Below are positions 16,726 to 25,230 of a stretch of DNA of 36,260 bases, one piece after another. Position 1 is the stretch's first letter. Each line of letters opens with the position of its first letter. Origin of the DNA: Luteimonas deserti (GTDB lineage Bacteria > Pseudomonadota > Gammaproteobacteria > Xanthomonadales > Xanthomonadaceae); assembly GCF_013425765.1 (NCBI RefSeq), contig NZ_JACCJZ010000009.1:1-36260 (forward strand), in the 5' to 3' direction. A program made the position numbers and the translations under genes. The notes under the pieces are model-generated. The model was not told the DNA's origin. It made no database searches and worked only from the letters and a program-made list of their open reading frames with translations.

Positions 16726-17504
16726 TGCGCGTCTGGGCGATTGCCAACCAGAAGGGGGGCGTGGGCAAGACCACGACCTCGCTCGCCCTCGGACGCGCCA
16801 TGGTCGCGCGCGGGCTGCGTGTGCTGCTGGTCGATCTCGACCCGCACGCGTCGCTGACCCGCGCCTTCGGCGTGCCGAGCGATCCGCCGCCGCCGGGTGT
16901 TGTCGACCTGTTCGGCTCGCCGCCGCCCACGCTCGAATCGCTGATGCGGCCTTCGCCCACCGAGGGCCTGGACTTCGTCTGCGCGCAGACCGCGCTGGCC
17001 ACGCTGGAGCGGCGCAGCGCCACCCAGCCCGGCCTCGGCCTTGCGCTCTCGCAGGCGATCACCCGGCATGCCGGCGGACACGACGCGGTGCTGCTCGACT
17101 GCCCGCCGACGCTGGGCCTGCTGATGGTCAACGCGCTGGCGGCGGCCGATCGCCTGATCGTGCCCACCCAGTGCGAACCGCTGGCGCTGTATGGCCTGGC
17201 CGGCATGGTGCGCACCGGCGAGATGGTCGAAAAATCCCGTCAGCGGCCGTTGCCGGTGTCGGTGATTCCGACCATGTACGACAAGCGCACGCGCGTGGGC
17301 CGCGACACCCTGGCCCAGTTGCAGGAGGAATACCGCGACCGCATCTGGAGCGAGGCGGTGCCGGTGGATACGCAGCTGAGCAATGCCGACGTGCTGGCCT
17401 GCCAGGTCTTCAGTGGCGACATGCCCGGGCGCGCGATGTCGGCCTATACGCGCGCACTGGACTGGCTGCTGGCCGAGGAACAGGCGATGGAGCAGGCGGC
17501 ATGA
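16725..17504 (+). CDS. parC: ParA-like ATPase ParC, polar positioning of chemotaxis arrays
   Basis: A 259-residue ParA/Soj-family ATPase. Deviant Walker A KGGVGKTTT begins at K10. LLVDLDPHASLTRAFG (Walker A'), LLDCPPTLGLLMVNAL (Walker B) and VPTQCEPLALYGLAG follow. It has no DNA-binding N-terminus and no ParB gene or parS-like site nearby, so plasmid or chromosome partitioning is unlikely. Its place between motD and a CheW-domain protein is that of ParC of polar flagellates, which recruits chemoreceptor arrays to the pole together with ParP. A strong AAGGAG (16712-16717) precedes ATG 16725. The stop overlaps the parP start. Confidence 0.9.
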   Translation: MRVWAIANQKGGVGKTTTSLALGRAMVARGLRVLLVDLDPHASLTRAFGVPSDPPPPGVVDLFGSPPPTLESLMRPSPTEGLDFVCAQTALATLERRSATQPGLGLALSQAITRHAGGHDAVLLDCPPTLGLLMVNALAAADRLIVPTQCEPLALYGLAGMVRTGEMVEKSRQRPLPVSVIPTMYDKRTRVGRDTLAQLQEEYRDRIWSEAVPVDTQLSNADVLACQVFSGDMPGRAMSAYTRALDWLLAEEQAMEQAA

Positions 17505-18259
17505 GCGCGGCCGGGGTCGTCGACGACTACCTCGGCATGCTGCTGTCGACGCCGGCACCCGCCGCGCCGTCGGCGCCGCCTGCCGCGCCCGCACCGGTGG
17601 CCGCCGTGCCTGCGCCACCGCGTCCCGCACCTTTGACCACCGCTGCGGCGCCTGCCGCTCCGGTCGTGGCCGAAGCGCCGCGGCCGAGGCCGCCCGCTCC
17701 GGCACCCCGGCCGCCCGCGCCGACGCCGGCCGGGAAGATCGCCATCGCGCCGCTGCCGCGGGTCCCGGGCAATGCCGACGACGGGGCGCCCGCCCCGCCG
17801 CAGCGGCGGAGTGCCGATCGACTCGCGCGCTGGCTGCGCCTGCGCTGCGGCGCCCAGGCGTATGCGATCGAACTGCTGAAGATCCGCGAGGTCGTCCTTC
17901 CGGCGCCGCTGCTGGCCCTGCGCGGCGCTGCCCCCTGCCTGGTGGGGGTGATGAACCTCCGCGGCCAGGTCGTGCCGGTGGTGGATCTGGGCCTGCAACT
18001 CGGCGTCGCGCCGGTCGAGGAGACCCCACTGACGCGGATCATCGTGCTCGACGACAACGGCGACGTGCTCGGCCTGCGTGTCTCGGCGGTCGAGGACGTG
18101 GTGCTGATCGGCGACTCGCAGATCGAAGGCACCCACACCTCGCGCCTGGCGCCGGTGGGCGACCACCGTATCCGCGGTATCGCCCGGCTGGGCGGCATGG
18201 TCACGCTGCTGCTGGACTCGGCGCGTCTGATGGCCATTCCGTTGTTCTCACCGCGCTGA
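17501..18259 (+). CDS. parP: CheW-domain protein ParP, array-to-pole adaptor
   Basis: A 252-residue protein. A short conserved N-terminal piece (VVDDYLGMLLS) is followed by a Pro/Ala-rich tether (about residues 18-105) and a CheW-like domain (about 107-250), with LRLRCGAQAYAIELLKIREV, VMNLRGQVVPVVDLGLQLG and DVLGLRVSAVEDVV. The architecture and the position immediately after parC match ParP, which links CheA and receptors to ParC. It could alternatively be annotated as a CheW, but the long N-terminal extension and the synteny argue for ParP. It is the last gene of the motC transcript; a separate promoter follows. Confidence 0.87.
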   Translation: MSAAGVVDDYLGMLLSTPAPAAPSAPPAAPAPVAAVPAPPRPAPLTTAAAPAAPVVAEAPRPRPPAPAPRPPAPTPAGKIAIAPLPRVPGNADDGAPAPPQRRSADRLARWLRLRCGAQAYAIELLKIREVVLPAPLLALRGAAPCLVGVMNLRGQVVPVVDLGLQLGVAPVEETPLTRIIVLDDNGDVLGLRVSAVEDVVLIGDSQIEGTHTSRLAPVGDHRIRGIARLGGMVTLLLDSARLMAIPLFSPR

Positions 18260-18274
18260 GTGCAGGCGCCGGGC

Positions 18275-18301
18275 TAAAGATCGTCGCCCGGACGCCGCTA
18301 T
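18275..18301 (+). promoter_or_regulatory. Sigma-28 (FliA) type promoter for STAS-cheY2-cheA2
   Basis: TAAAGATC (18275-18282), 11 bases, GCCGCTAT (18294-18301), in the 76-bp gap after parP. A 6-bp inverted repeat (CCGGGC/GCCCGG, 18269-18274 with 18286-18291) encloses the -35 element in an 11-nt loop. The predicted transcript start is near 18308, with a leader of about 28 nt. Confidence 0.8.
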
Positions 18302-18335
18302 TCCAGTCCGAACCCCAATTCCTGTCGGAGACCTG

Positions 18336-18662
18336 ATGGACAGCGTGCACCTAGGCGATGACCTCGGCATCGAGGCCAGCACCGGACTCAAGGAGCGGCT
18401 CGCGCCGTACCTCGACACCGCGCACGCCGTCGTCCTCGAAGCCGCCGACGTGCGCCGTGTGCACACGGCCGGCCTGCAGGTGCTGTGCGCGTTCTTCGCC
18501 AGCCGCGGCGGCAGCGGCTATCCGACCGAGCTGCGCGGCTGCAGCGAGCCCCTGCACGATGCCGCCCGGCTGCTCGGACTCGGCACCGCGCTCGGGCTCG
18601 CCGGCCCCGACACACCTCCTTCAAACGCAACAGACGCAAGCACAGTGGAGAACGCCGCATGA
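18336..18662 (+). CDS. STAS-domain protein of the second chemotaxis kinase unit
   Basis: A 108-residue protein, almost entirely one STAS domain (anti-anti-sigma-like fold), with VVLEAADVRRVHTAGLQVLCAF as the core. The classical Asp-Ser-Ser-Gly phosphorylation motif reads His-Thr-Ala-Gly (residues 43-46), so Thr44 is at the position of the phospho-serine and the next serine is Ala. It is first in a unit with cheY2 and cheA2 (its stop overlaps the cheY2 start), behind a FliA-type promoter. A regulatory or scaffolding role with CheA2/CheY2 is inferred from context. No serine kinase gene (anti-sigma type) is nearby. A GGAG lies upstream of the ATG. Confidence 0.85.
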   Translation: MDSVHLGDDLGIEASTGLKERLAPYLDTAHAVVLEAADVRRVHTAGLQVLCAFFASRGGSGYPTELRGCSEPLHDAARLLGLGTALGLAGPDTPPSNATDASTVENAA

Positions 18663-19024
18663 GCGCACGCATTCTTGTAGTGGACGATTCGGCCTCGATG
18701 CGCCAGATGGTCTCCTTCGCCCTGACCTCCGCCGGCTTCACCGTCGACGAGGCCGAGGACGGCCAGGTCGCCCTCGGGCGGGCCCAGGGCCAGCGCTTCA
18801 ACGCGGTGGTCACCGACGTCAACATGCCGAACATGGACGGGATCTCGCTGATCCGCGCCCTGCGTGGCATTCCCGACTACAAGTTCACCCCGATGCTGAT
18901 GCTCACCACCGAGTCGGCGGCCGACAAGAAGGCCGAGGGCAAGGCGGCGGGCGCGACGGGCTGGCTGGTCAAGCCGTTCAATCCCGACCAGCTGATCGCC
19001 ACCGTCCAGAAGGTCCTGGGCTGA
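18659..19024 (+). CDS. cheY: CheY-type response regulator, second copy
   Basis: A 121-residue single-domain receiver: D9-D10, phospho-acceptor D53 in VVTDVNMPNMDG, T83, aromatic W102 and K105 in LVKPF. The aromatic switch residue is Trp where CheY1 has Tyr, and the alpha-4 region (TTESAADKKAEGKAAGATG) differs from CheY1 ([19 protein letters not shown]), so it probably has different partners. It is coupled to the STAS gene by ATGA overlap and lies 43 bp before cheA2, its likely kinase. It has no output domain. Confidence 0.93.
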   Translation: MSARILVVDDSASMRQMVSFALTSAGFTVDEAEDGQVALGRAQGQRFNAVVTDVNMPNMDGISLIRALRGIPDYKFTPMLMLTTESAADKKAEGKAAGATGWLVKPFNPDQLIATVQKVLG

Positions 19025-19067
19025 CCTCCATCCGCCCTTCCGCATCCAGATCGCAGGCCGAGTTCCC

Positions 19068-21068
19068 ATGAGCATGGACATGCAGCGCTTTCACGCCACC
19101 TTCTTCGAGGAAAGCCGGGAGGGACTCGAGGCCATGGAGGCAGGCCTGCTGCAACTCGAACAGGGCGACCGCGACCCGGAGCTGATCAACTCGATCTTCC
19201 GCGCCGCGCACTCGATCAAGGGCGGTGCGGCGACGTTCGGCTTCGATGCCGTGGCCGGGCTGACCCACGTGCTGGAAACGCTGCTCGACGAGCTGCGCGC
19301 CGGCAAGCGCGCGGTCACGGGTGCCGGTATCGACGCCATGCTGGCCTCGGTCGATGTGCTGCGCGCCCTGCTCGGCGAGGCCGAGACCGGCCAGCCGGCC
19401 GACCCGCAGGCGTCGCAGGCGGTGCAGGCCCGGCTCAATGCCGTCCTCGCCGGAAGCGCGGCGCCCGCACCGGTCGCGGTCAAGGCCGAGGCCGCCCAGG
19501 CCGAGCCCACCGGCTGGCGCATCGGGTTCACGCCGGCGCCGTCGCTGTTCATGAGCGGCAACGATCCGCTGCGCATCATCCGCGAACTCGACCGTCTCGG
19601 TTCGCTCGAAGTCGCCTGCCGCACCGAGCGTCTGCCCGGCTTCGCGCAGATGGATCCGCTGGAAGCCTACCTCGCCTGGGATCTCGGACTGATCGGCGCG
19701 ATCCCGCGCAGCGCGGTGGACGAGGCCTTCGCCTGGGTGGAGGACGATTGCGAACTCGACGTGCAGGCGATTCTCGCCGAAGCGCTGGACGACGCCGCCG
19801 CTGAAACCGCGGACCTGGCGATGCCGGTCGATCTCGACGTGGCAGCCGCCGGTCCGGTCGCTGCCGCCAGCGAGGCACGCAGCGGCAACCAGGACCCCGC
19901 GGAAAGCTCGATCCGCGTCAGCACCGACAAGATCGACGGACTGATCAACCTGGTCGGTGAACTGGTGATCACCCAGGCCATGCTCAAGCAGGTCAGCGCG
20001 AACCTCGATCCGGCCCTCGCCGAACGCCTGTTCGAAGGCCTGGATCTGCTGGAGCGCAATACCCGCGATCTGCAGGAAGCCGTGATCGGCGTGCGCATGC
20101 TGCCGGTCGACGCGGTGTTCCGTCGCTTCCCGCGTCTGGTGCGCGATCTGTCGGCCCGTCTCGGCAAGCAGGTCCGCCTGAAGACCGTGGGCGAAGGCAC
20201 GGAGCTCGACAAGGGCCTGATCGAGAAGATCGCCGATCCGCTGGTGCACCTGGTGCGCAACTCGATCGACCACGGCCTGGAACTGCCCGACGCGCGTGTC
20301 GCCGCGGGCAAGGACGGCACCGGGACGATCACCCTCGCCGCCTCGCACCAGGGCGGTCACATCGTCATCGAGGTGGCCGACGACGGCCGTGGCCTCGACC
20401 GCGAACGCATCCTCGCCAAGGCCGCCGAACGCGGCCTGGTGGTCCCCGAGAAGCCGACCGACAACCAGGTCTGGGATCTCATCTTCCAGCCCGGCTTCTC
20501 CACCGCCGATGCGGTCACCGACCTGTCGGGGCGTGGCGTCGGCATGGACGTGGTCCGCCGCAACATCCAGGCGCTCGGCGGCGAGGTGCAGCTGGAAAGT
20601 GCACTCGGGCGCGGCACCCGGGTGGTGATCCGCCTGCCGCTGACCCTGGCGATCCTCGATGGCATGACGGTCGCGGTCGGCGAGGAAACCCTGATCCTTC
20701 CGCTGTCGCACGTGATCGAGGCGCTGCAGCCCGACGCCGCCGACGTTCGCCGCATGGTCGGCGAAGGCCGGGTACTGCGCGTGCGCGGCGAATACCTGCC
20801 GCTGGTCTCGCTCAACGAGTACTACCGCTACGACCAGCCGCGCCGCGACGATGCCCTGGTGGTGGTGGTCGAGGGCGACGGCCAGAAGCTCGCGCTCGAG
20901 GTCGACGAACTCGTCGGCCAGCAGCAGGTCGTCGTCAAGAACCTCGAGAACAACTACCGCCGCGTGGACGGCATCTCCGGCGCGACCATCCTCGGCGACG
21001 GTCGCGTCGCGCTGATCGTCGACGTCGGTGGCCTGGTGCGCTCGCTGCGGGTGCCGCAGGCGGCTTGA
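19068..21068 (+). CDS. cheA: Chemotaxis histidine kinase CheA, second copy (with P2 domain)
   Basis: A 666-residue CheA of classical layout. P1 (about 1-130) has phospho-accepting H48 in RAAHSIKGGAATFGF. A P2-like CheY-binding region follows (about 145-250: WRIGFTPAPSLFMSGNDPLR, SLEVACRTERLPG and VDEAFAWVEDDCELDVQ). P3 (about 290-350) leads to P4 with HLVRNSIDHGLELPDARV, DDGRGLDRERI and GRGVGMDVV, then the CheW-like P5 (about 525-666). It differs from CheA1 in having the P2-like domain, lacking the linker repeats, and having its own cheY and STAS partner genes. A sigma-28 controlled second signalling unit is the simplest reading. Confidence 0.95.
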   Translation: MSMDMQRFHATFFEESREGLEAMEAGLLQLEQGDRDPELINSIFRAAHSIKGGAATFGFDAVAGLTHVLETLLDELRAGKRAVTGAGIDAMLASVDVLRALLGEAETGQPADPQASQAVQARLNAVLAGSAAPAPVAVKAEAAQAEPTGWRIGFTPAPSLFMSGNDPLRIIRELDRLGSLEVACRTERLPGFAQMDPLEAYLAWDLGLIGAIPRSAVDEAFAWVEDDCELDVQAILAEALDDAAAETADLAMPVDLDVAAAGPVAAASEARSGNQDPAESSIRVSTDKIDGLINLVGELVITQAMLKQVSANLDPALAERLFEGLDLLERNTRDLQEAVIGVRMLPVDAVFRRFPRLVRDLSARLGKQVRLKTVGEGTELDKGLIEKIADPLVHLVRNSIDHGLELPDARVAAGKDGTGTITLAASHQGGHIVIEVADDGRGLDRERILAKAAERGLVVPEKPTDNQVWDLIFQPGFSTADAVTDLSGRGVGMDVVRRNIQALGGEVQLESALGRGTRVVIRLPLTLAILDGMTVAVGEETLILPLSHVIEALQPDAADVRRMVGEGRVLRVRGEYLPLVSLNEYYRYDQPRRDDALVVVVEGDGQKLALEVDELVGQQQVVVKNLENNYRRVDGISGATILGDGRVALIVDVGGLVRSLRVPQAA

Positions 21069-21158
21069 GGGCTCGGCGCGCACGTGCGCGCTAGCAGCGA
21101 AATGTGACGTTTCCGTGAACGGACTCGCATCCAGCCCCGGCTTTTGACGGAATCAGGC

Positions 21159-21187
21159 GCTCTCCGCCTCAAGTCGAGGTGGAGAGC
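21159..21187 (+). terminator. 12-bp hairpin between cheA2 and porin 1, overlapping a promoter
   Basis: Arms 21159-21170 and 21176-21187 pair over 12 bp (one G-T) around the loop AAGTC. It lies 90 bp after the cheA2 stop and could end that transcript. It covers the -35 element and spacer of the porin 1 promoter, so an operator role is also possible. No T tract follows. Confidence 0.5.
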
Positions 21188-21195
21188 GTCGCTAT
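21169..21195 (+). promoter_or_regulatory. Sigma-28 (FliA) type promoter for the porin 1 / PBP-like / MCP1 unit
   Basis: TCAAGTCG (21169-21176), 11 bases, GTCGCTAT (21188-21195). The first element is identical to that of the porin 2 promoter. The predicted start is near 21202, with a leader of about 122 nt before ATG 21324. It overlaps the 12-bp hairpin at 21159-21187. Confidence 0.6.
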
Positions 21196-21323
21196 CTCAA
21201 ATGTCCACGCAAGGTCTGACCTCGCTGCGTGCGCACCCCCAGATGCCGGTCATGCCGGCGCACCCCCGATGACCGGGCGCTCCGCGCGCGTGGTCGTTTT
21301 CGCCTACCCGATTCCAAGAAACC

Positions 21324-22508
21324 ATGACCTCAAAGACCAGACTGATCGCTGCCATGGCGGTCACCCTTGCCGGTGCCCATACCGCGCACGCGCAGGATTC
21401 CCAGCGCTTCACCCTCAGCGGCTTCGGCACTGTCGGCCTTGTCCACTCCACGGAGGACAAGGCTGATTTTCGCGGTGATTTCCAGATCACCCGCGGCGTT
21501 GGCGCGAGCCAGCAGACGTCCATGAAACCCGATTCGCGGATCGCCCTGCAGTTGAACGCGCGCTTCACCGACGATTTCACCGGGCTGGTTCAAGTGGTCA
21601 GCGAACACGCGATCACTGAGTCGTACAAGCCGCAGGTTTCGCTCGCGCACGTGAAGTACCGCGTTTCGCCCGACTTTACCGCCCGCCTCGGCCGGATCAC
21701 CGCCCCTCTGTACATGCTGTCGGAATACCAGCGCGTCGGCTACGCAACGCCGTGGGTGCGCCCGCCCTACGAGGTCTACAACTACCTCGTCCCACTCGAT
21801 GGTGTCGAAGGCCTCTACACGATCAACGCCGGAGACACCGTCGTCGGCCTGCAGGGGTTCTACGGCCGCATCGATTCCGAACTCGTGCGCGTGGACGCGA
21901 TGCGTGGTCTGGCCGTGCAGCTGGACCGGGGCGCGCATGCGGCGCGCGTCAGCCACATCCGCGGCCGCGTGGGCGTCAGCAGCCCCTCCGTGGACCGGCT
22001 CTTCGATACATACCGCAGCCTCCCGGTGCCGGGCCTTGCATCGATCGCCGCGCGTCTCGACCCACGCTCGCTGGATGGCAGCTTCACCGGTGTCGGGTAT
22101 AGCTACGATCCGGGTGCGTGGTTCCTTCGCACCGAGGCGATCCAGGCCGACTACACGCCGTCCCTGAGCGCCCGCACGACCTCGGGCTACATCAGCGCCG
22201 GCATGCGTCGCGGCACGCTGACACCGTCGCTGACGTTCGCCCATGTCGACACCGACGGCGTGGAAATGCCCGGCGCGGCCGATCCGTTCGGCCTGCTGAA
22301 CATGGCGGTGGCCTCGAGCAACGCCGGGCGGCACAGCTACACCGCGGCGCTGCGTTGGGACGTTCGCGACAGCGTCGCGCTGAAGCTCCAGGGCAGCCAC
22401 ATCGAAAACCATGCCGGTTCCTTCGGTAGCCTCGGTAATGTCCAGCCCGGATTCCAGCCCGGCCGCAGCTACAACCTGATCTCGGCATCCGTCGATTTCG
22501 TGTTCTGA
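21324..22508 (+). CDS. Outer-membrane porin (porin 1)
   Basis: A 394-residue beta-barrel protein. A signal peptide (about residues 1-23, ending AHTAHA before QDSQRF) is followed by alternating polar/apolar strands (FTLSGFGTVGLVHSTEDKAD), the segment ARLGRITAPLYMLSEYQRVG with WVRPPYEVYNYLVP, and a C-terminal strand SASVDFVF ending in Phe, as in porins. It resembles generic porins often found beside PBP-like periplasmic proteins. The substrate cannot be read from sequence. The PBP-like gene starts 13 bp downstream and MCP1 follows, so a solute-delivery or sensing role for the receptor is inferred. A FliA-type promoter precedes it. Confidence 0.85.
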   Translation: MTSKTRLIAAMAVTLAGAHTAHAQDSQRFTLSGFGTVGLVHSTEDKADFRGDFQITRGVGASQQTSMKPDSRIALQLNARFTDDFTGLVQVVSEHAITESYKPQVSLAHVKYRVSPDFTARLGRITAPLYMLSEYQRVGYATPWVRPPYEVYNYLVPLDGVEGLYTINAGDTVVGLQGFYGRIDSELVRVDAMRGLAVQLDRGAHAARVSHIRGRVGVSSPSVDRLFDTYRSLPVPGLASIAARLDPRSLDGSFTGVGYSYDPGAWFLRTEAIQADYTPSLSARTTSGYISAGMRRGTLTPSLTFAHVDTDGVEMPGAADPFGLLNMAVASSNAGRHSYTAALRWDVRDSVALKLQGSHIENHAGSFGSLGNVQPGFQPGRSYNLISASVDFVF

Positions 22509-22521
22509 CCGGAGTCTCCCC

Positions 22522-22950
22522 ATGAACCCGAAATCAATCTCCCGCCTGGCCCTGCTGGTCGCGCTGTCCTGCTCGGCCCTGGCCGCGCATGCCGACGTGG
22601 TCGTCGTGATGTCGGCGCGCAGCGATGTCGCGGCGCTGACGCCGGCTCAGGTCTCGCAGATCTTCCTGGCCAAATCCTCGGCTCTTCCGGGCGGCGGTCG
22701 CGCCGTGGCGATCGACCAGGCCGAAGGCGCCGCGGTGCGCGATGCCTTCTATACCAAGGTTACCAGTCGGGATGCAGCGCAGCTGCGGTCCTACTGGTCG
22801 CAGCTGATGTTCACCGGCAAGGCCCAGCGGCCCAAGCAGGTGGCCGGCGATGCCGCGGTCAAGCGGGAAGTCGCGGCCACCGCCGGCGCGATCGGCTACA
22901 TCGACGCCGCTTCGGTGGACGCCAGCGTCAAGGTCGTCCTGAGGCCGTAA
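22522..22950 (+). CDS. Periplasmic PBP-like protein (phosphate-binding PstS-related)
   Basis: A 142-residue protein with a signal peptide (about 1-24, [16 protein letters not shown]). The mature part has about 118 residues: [26 protein letters not shown], then [39 protein letters not shown] and [12 protein letters not shown]. These are hallmarks of the short PBP-like family usually annotated as phosphate ABC transporter substrate-binding protein. It is about half the size of full PstS and there are no pstCAB genes here, so transport is unlikely. GGAG lies 7 bp before ATG. It sits between a porin and MCP1, so a ligand-presenting or sensory role is plausible (inference). A hairpin terminator follows. 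Confidence 0.85.
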   Translation: MNPKSISRLALLVALSCSALAAHADVVVVMSARSDVAALTPAQVSQIFLAKSSALPGGGRAVAIDQAEGAAVRDAFYTKVTSRDAAQLRSYWSQLMFTGKAQRPKQVAGDAAVKREVAATAGAIGYIDAASVDASVKVVLRP

Positions 22951-22956
22951 GTCCTA

Positions 22957-22987
22957 CGCAGGGCGCTGCCGCCGGCGGCGCCCTGCG
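22957..22987 (+). terminator. Terminator-like hairpin between the PBP-like gene and MCP1
   Basis: A perfect 10-bp stem (22957-22966 with 22978-22987) has an 11-nt GC-rich loop and is followed by the pyrimidine-rich CTCCTCTTC. It ends 19 bp before the MCP1 ATG. Partial termination would lower receptor expression relative to the porin and PBP-like protein. Confidence 0.65.
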
Positions 22988-23006
22988 CTCCTCTTCGAGC
23001 ACCGAA

Positions 23007-25142
23007 ATGAAACGTTTTCTTGCCCTGCCCCTGTTCTGGAAGGTCCTGGCCCCGGCCGGCCTGTCCATCGTCTGTCTGCTGGTCTATCTCGGCTTCAGCA
23101 CCCTGGTGTTCGAGCGCAACAACGCCCGGCTCGAAGCGGTGCGCGACGTGCATTTTCCGGCCTTGGACGCGATGACGCGCAACATGTCCGCGCTCGACGA
23201 CATCATCAACGGACTCAACGGCGCAGCCGCCGCGGGCGATCCGGACATGCTCGAAGCCACCCGTGCGGGTGCGGAGGCCATCCGCGCGTCCTATGTCGAA
23301 CTGCAGTCCATCGACCGCGACCAGGCAGCCACGATGGTCCGCCTCGGCGAGGAGTTCGAGACGTACTACGCACTGGCCCATGGCGTGGCGGAGGACTTCG
23401 TCACCCAGAATCCCGATGCCGATCCGGAGCGGATCGGAGAAATGGCTGCCGCGCTCGATATCTATCGCACGCATCTGGCCGACACCCATCGTCAGGCCGA
23501 TGCGCGTTTCCGCGCCACCGTGCAGACGGCGGTCGAGAATTCACGTCTGGCGATGCTGGGCGGCGCGCTGCTCGGCGTGTTCGGCGTGCTCGCCTGTGTG
23601 GGCTTCGGTCTGCTGGTGGCGCGTGCCATCAGCAGACCGCTGCAGCGCGCCATCACCGTCGCGCGCGACGTGGCGGCCGGCAAGCTCGACGCCGATATCC
23701 GCGTGGACGCGCTGGATGAAGGCGGCGCCCTCCTGGTGGCCATGCGCGACATGCAGGCGCGACTGCGCAGCGTGATCCAGGCCCAGCGCGACATGGCACG
23801 CGAGCACGATGCGGGCATGATCAGCTACCGCATCGACGCTGCCGACTTCCCGGGCGAGTACGGGGTGATGGTCGCCGGGACCAACGAGCTGGTCGATGCC
23901 CATATCGCGGTCAAGATGCGGCTCGTCGAGCTGATCAAGCAGTACGCCATCGGTGACCTGTCGCAGGACATGGAACGTATGCCCGGCGAGAAGGCCGTGA
24001 TCACCCAGTCCATGGACTCGGTCAAGTTCAATCTGGGCGCGATCAACACCGAGATCCGTCTCCTGGTCGACGCGGCCGCACGTGGCGATTTCTCGGTGCG
24101 CGGCGCCGCGGAGCGCTTCGAGTACGAGTTTCACGGAATGATCGACAGCCTCAACCGGTTGATGCAGACCGCGGAAGGCAACCTGGGCAACGTCTCGGAG
24201 GTTCTCCAGGCGATCGCGCGCGGCGATCTCACCGTACAGATGGACGGAGACTTTCAAGGCGTGTTCGCCCAGATGCAGGACGACGCGAACGCGACGGTGG
24301 CGCAACTCACCGCCATGGTCGCGCGCATCCAGGCGGCGTCGGGCGCGATCGGGACGGCCTCGTCCGAGATCGCCGCGGGCAACAACGATCTCTCGCGGCG
24401 CACCGAGCAGCAGGCGGCGAACCTCGAAGAGACCGCGGCCTCGATGGAGGAACTGACCTCCACCGTGCGCCAGAACGCCGATCACGCCCGCCAGGCCAAC
24501 CAGCTGGCGATCGGCGCGGCGTCGGTCGCCACCCAGGGCGGCGAGGTGGTCGGCCAGGTGGTGACGACGATGGCCGACATCGAGCGCTCCTCGCGCAAGA
24601 TCGGCGACATCATCTCGGTCATCGACGGGATCGCGTTCCAGACCAATATCCTCGCGCTCAACGCGGCGGTGGAGGCGGCGCGTGCCGGCGAGCAGGGGTG
24701 CGGCTTCGCGGTCGTGGCCTCGGAAGTCCGCACGCTGGCCCAGCGCAGCGCGGCTGCGGCCAAGGAGATCAAGGGCCTGATCGACGACTCGACCGGCAAG
24801 GTATCCGATGGTGCGGCGCTCGCCGCGCAGGCCGGCAAGACCATGGGCGAGATCGTGTCCTCGGTGCAGCGCGTCACCGACATCATGTCGGAGATCGCCG
24901 CGGCCTCGCAGGAACAGGCCTCGGGCATCGAGCAGGTCAACCACACGATCACCCAGATGGACGAGACCACGCAGCAGAACGCAGCACTGGTGGAAGAGGC
25001 TATGGCCGCCGCACGCGCGATGGAAGAGCAATCTGACGCGCTGGCCAGCACCGTCGCGGAGTTCCGCGTGGATAACGCTGTTCGCCGGACCGTCGACGTG
25101 TCTCGCCGAGCCGGTTCGGCGCGGGCTACCGAGCCCGCGTGA
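23007..25142 (+). CDS. Methyl-accepting chemotaxis protein MCP1
   Basis: A 711-residue receptor. TM1 is at about 8-32 and a helical periplasmic sensor at about 33-180 (4HB-like, ligand unknown). TM2 is at about 181-205. A HAMP domain and a long series of further HAMP-like units (about 206-445) follow, with repeated motifs of the type GDL(S/T)x(D/R)M, then the MCP signalling domain. The tip reads [20 protein letters not shown]: Cys565 replaces the near-invariant Arg present in MCP2, MCP3 and MCP4. His646 and Met666 also differ from the Gln and Ser of its paralogs in the methylation helix. There is no C-terminal tether pentapeptide. It is downstream of porin 1 and the PBP-like gene, with no promoter of its own that I can see. 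Confidence 0.95.
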   Translation: MKRFLALPLFWKVLAPAGLSIVCLLVYLGFSTLVFERNNARLEAVRDVHFPALDAMTRNMSALDDIINGLNGAAAAGDPDMLEATRAGAEAIRASYVELQSIDRDQAATMVRLGEEFETYYALAHGVAEDFVTQNPDADPERIGEMAAALDIYRTHLADTHRQADARFRATVQTAVENSRLAMLGGALLGVFGVLACVGFGLLVARAISRPLQRAITVARDVAAGKLDADIRVDALDEGGALLVAMRDMQARLRSVIQAQRDMAREHDAGMISYRIDAADFPGEYGVMVAGTNELVDAHIAVKMRLVELIKQYAIGDLSQDMERMPGEKAVITQSMDSVKFNLGAINTEIRLLVDAAARGDFSVRGAAERFEYEFHGMIDSLNRLMQTAEGNLGNVSEVLQAIARGDLTVQMDGDFQGVFAQMQDDANATVAQLTAMVARIQAASGAIGTASSEIAAGNNDLSRRTEQQAANLEETAASMEELTSTVRQNADHARQANQLAIGAASVATQGGEVVGQVVTTMADIERSSRKIGDIISVIDGIAFQTNILALNAAVEAARAGEQGCGFAVVASEVRTLAQRSAAAAKEIKGLIDDSTGKVSDGAALAAQAGKTMGEIVSSVQRVTDIMSEIAAASQEQASGIEQVNHTITQMDETTQQNAALVEEAMAAARAMEEQSDALASTVAEFRVDNAVRRTVDVSRRAGSARATEPA

Positions 25143-25204
25143 TCCAGGGAAGGCCGATCGGCACGGACCACGCAATCCGGCCACCAACTCCGGTCCGCTT
25201 TCCC

Positions 25205-25230
25205 GGCGTGCGCCCGCGCGGGCTCACGCC
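25205..25230 (+). terminator. Interrupted hairpin after MCP1
   Basis: GGCGTG (25205-25210) pairs with CACGCC (25225-25230) and GCCC (25212-25215) with GGGC (25220-25223) around a GCGC loop, with one mismatch. No T tract follows, so it is at best a weak terminator for MCP1. Confidence 0.3.

Noticed and set aside
16725..17504. ParA-like gene as part of a chromosome or plasmid partition system
   Set aside because: No parB, no parS-like repeats, and it is embedded between motD and a CheW-domain protein as in polar chemotaxis clusters.
21104..21121. Pho-box-like spaced TCAC repeats on the minus strand before porin 1
   Set aside because: Only about 11 of 18 positions fit the PhoB consensus, and the orientation is opposite to the porin; not strong enough to call.
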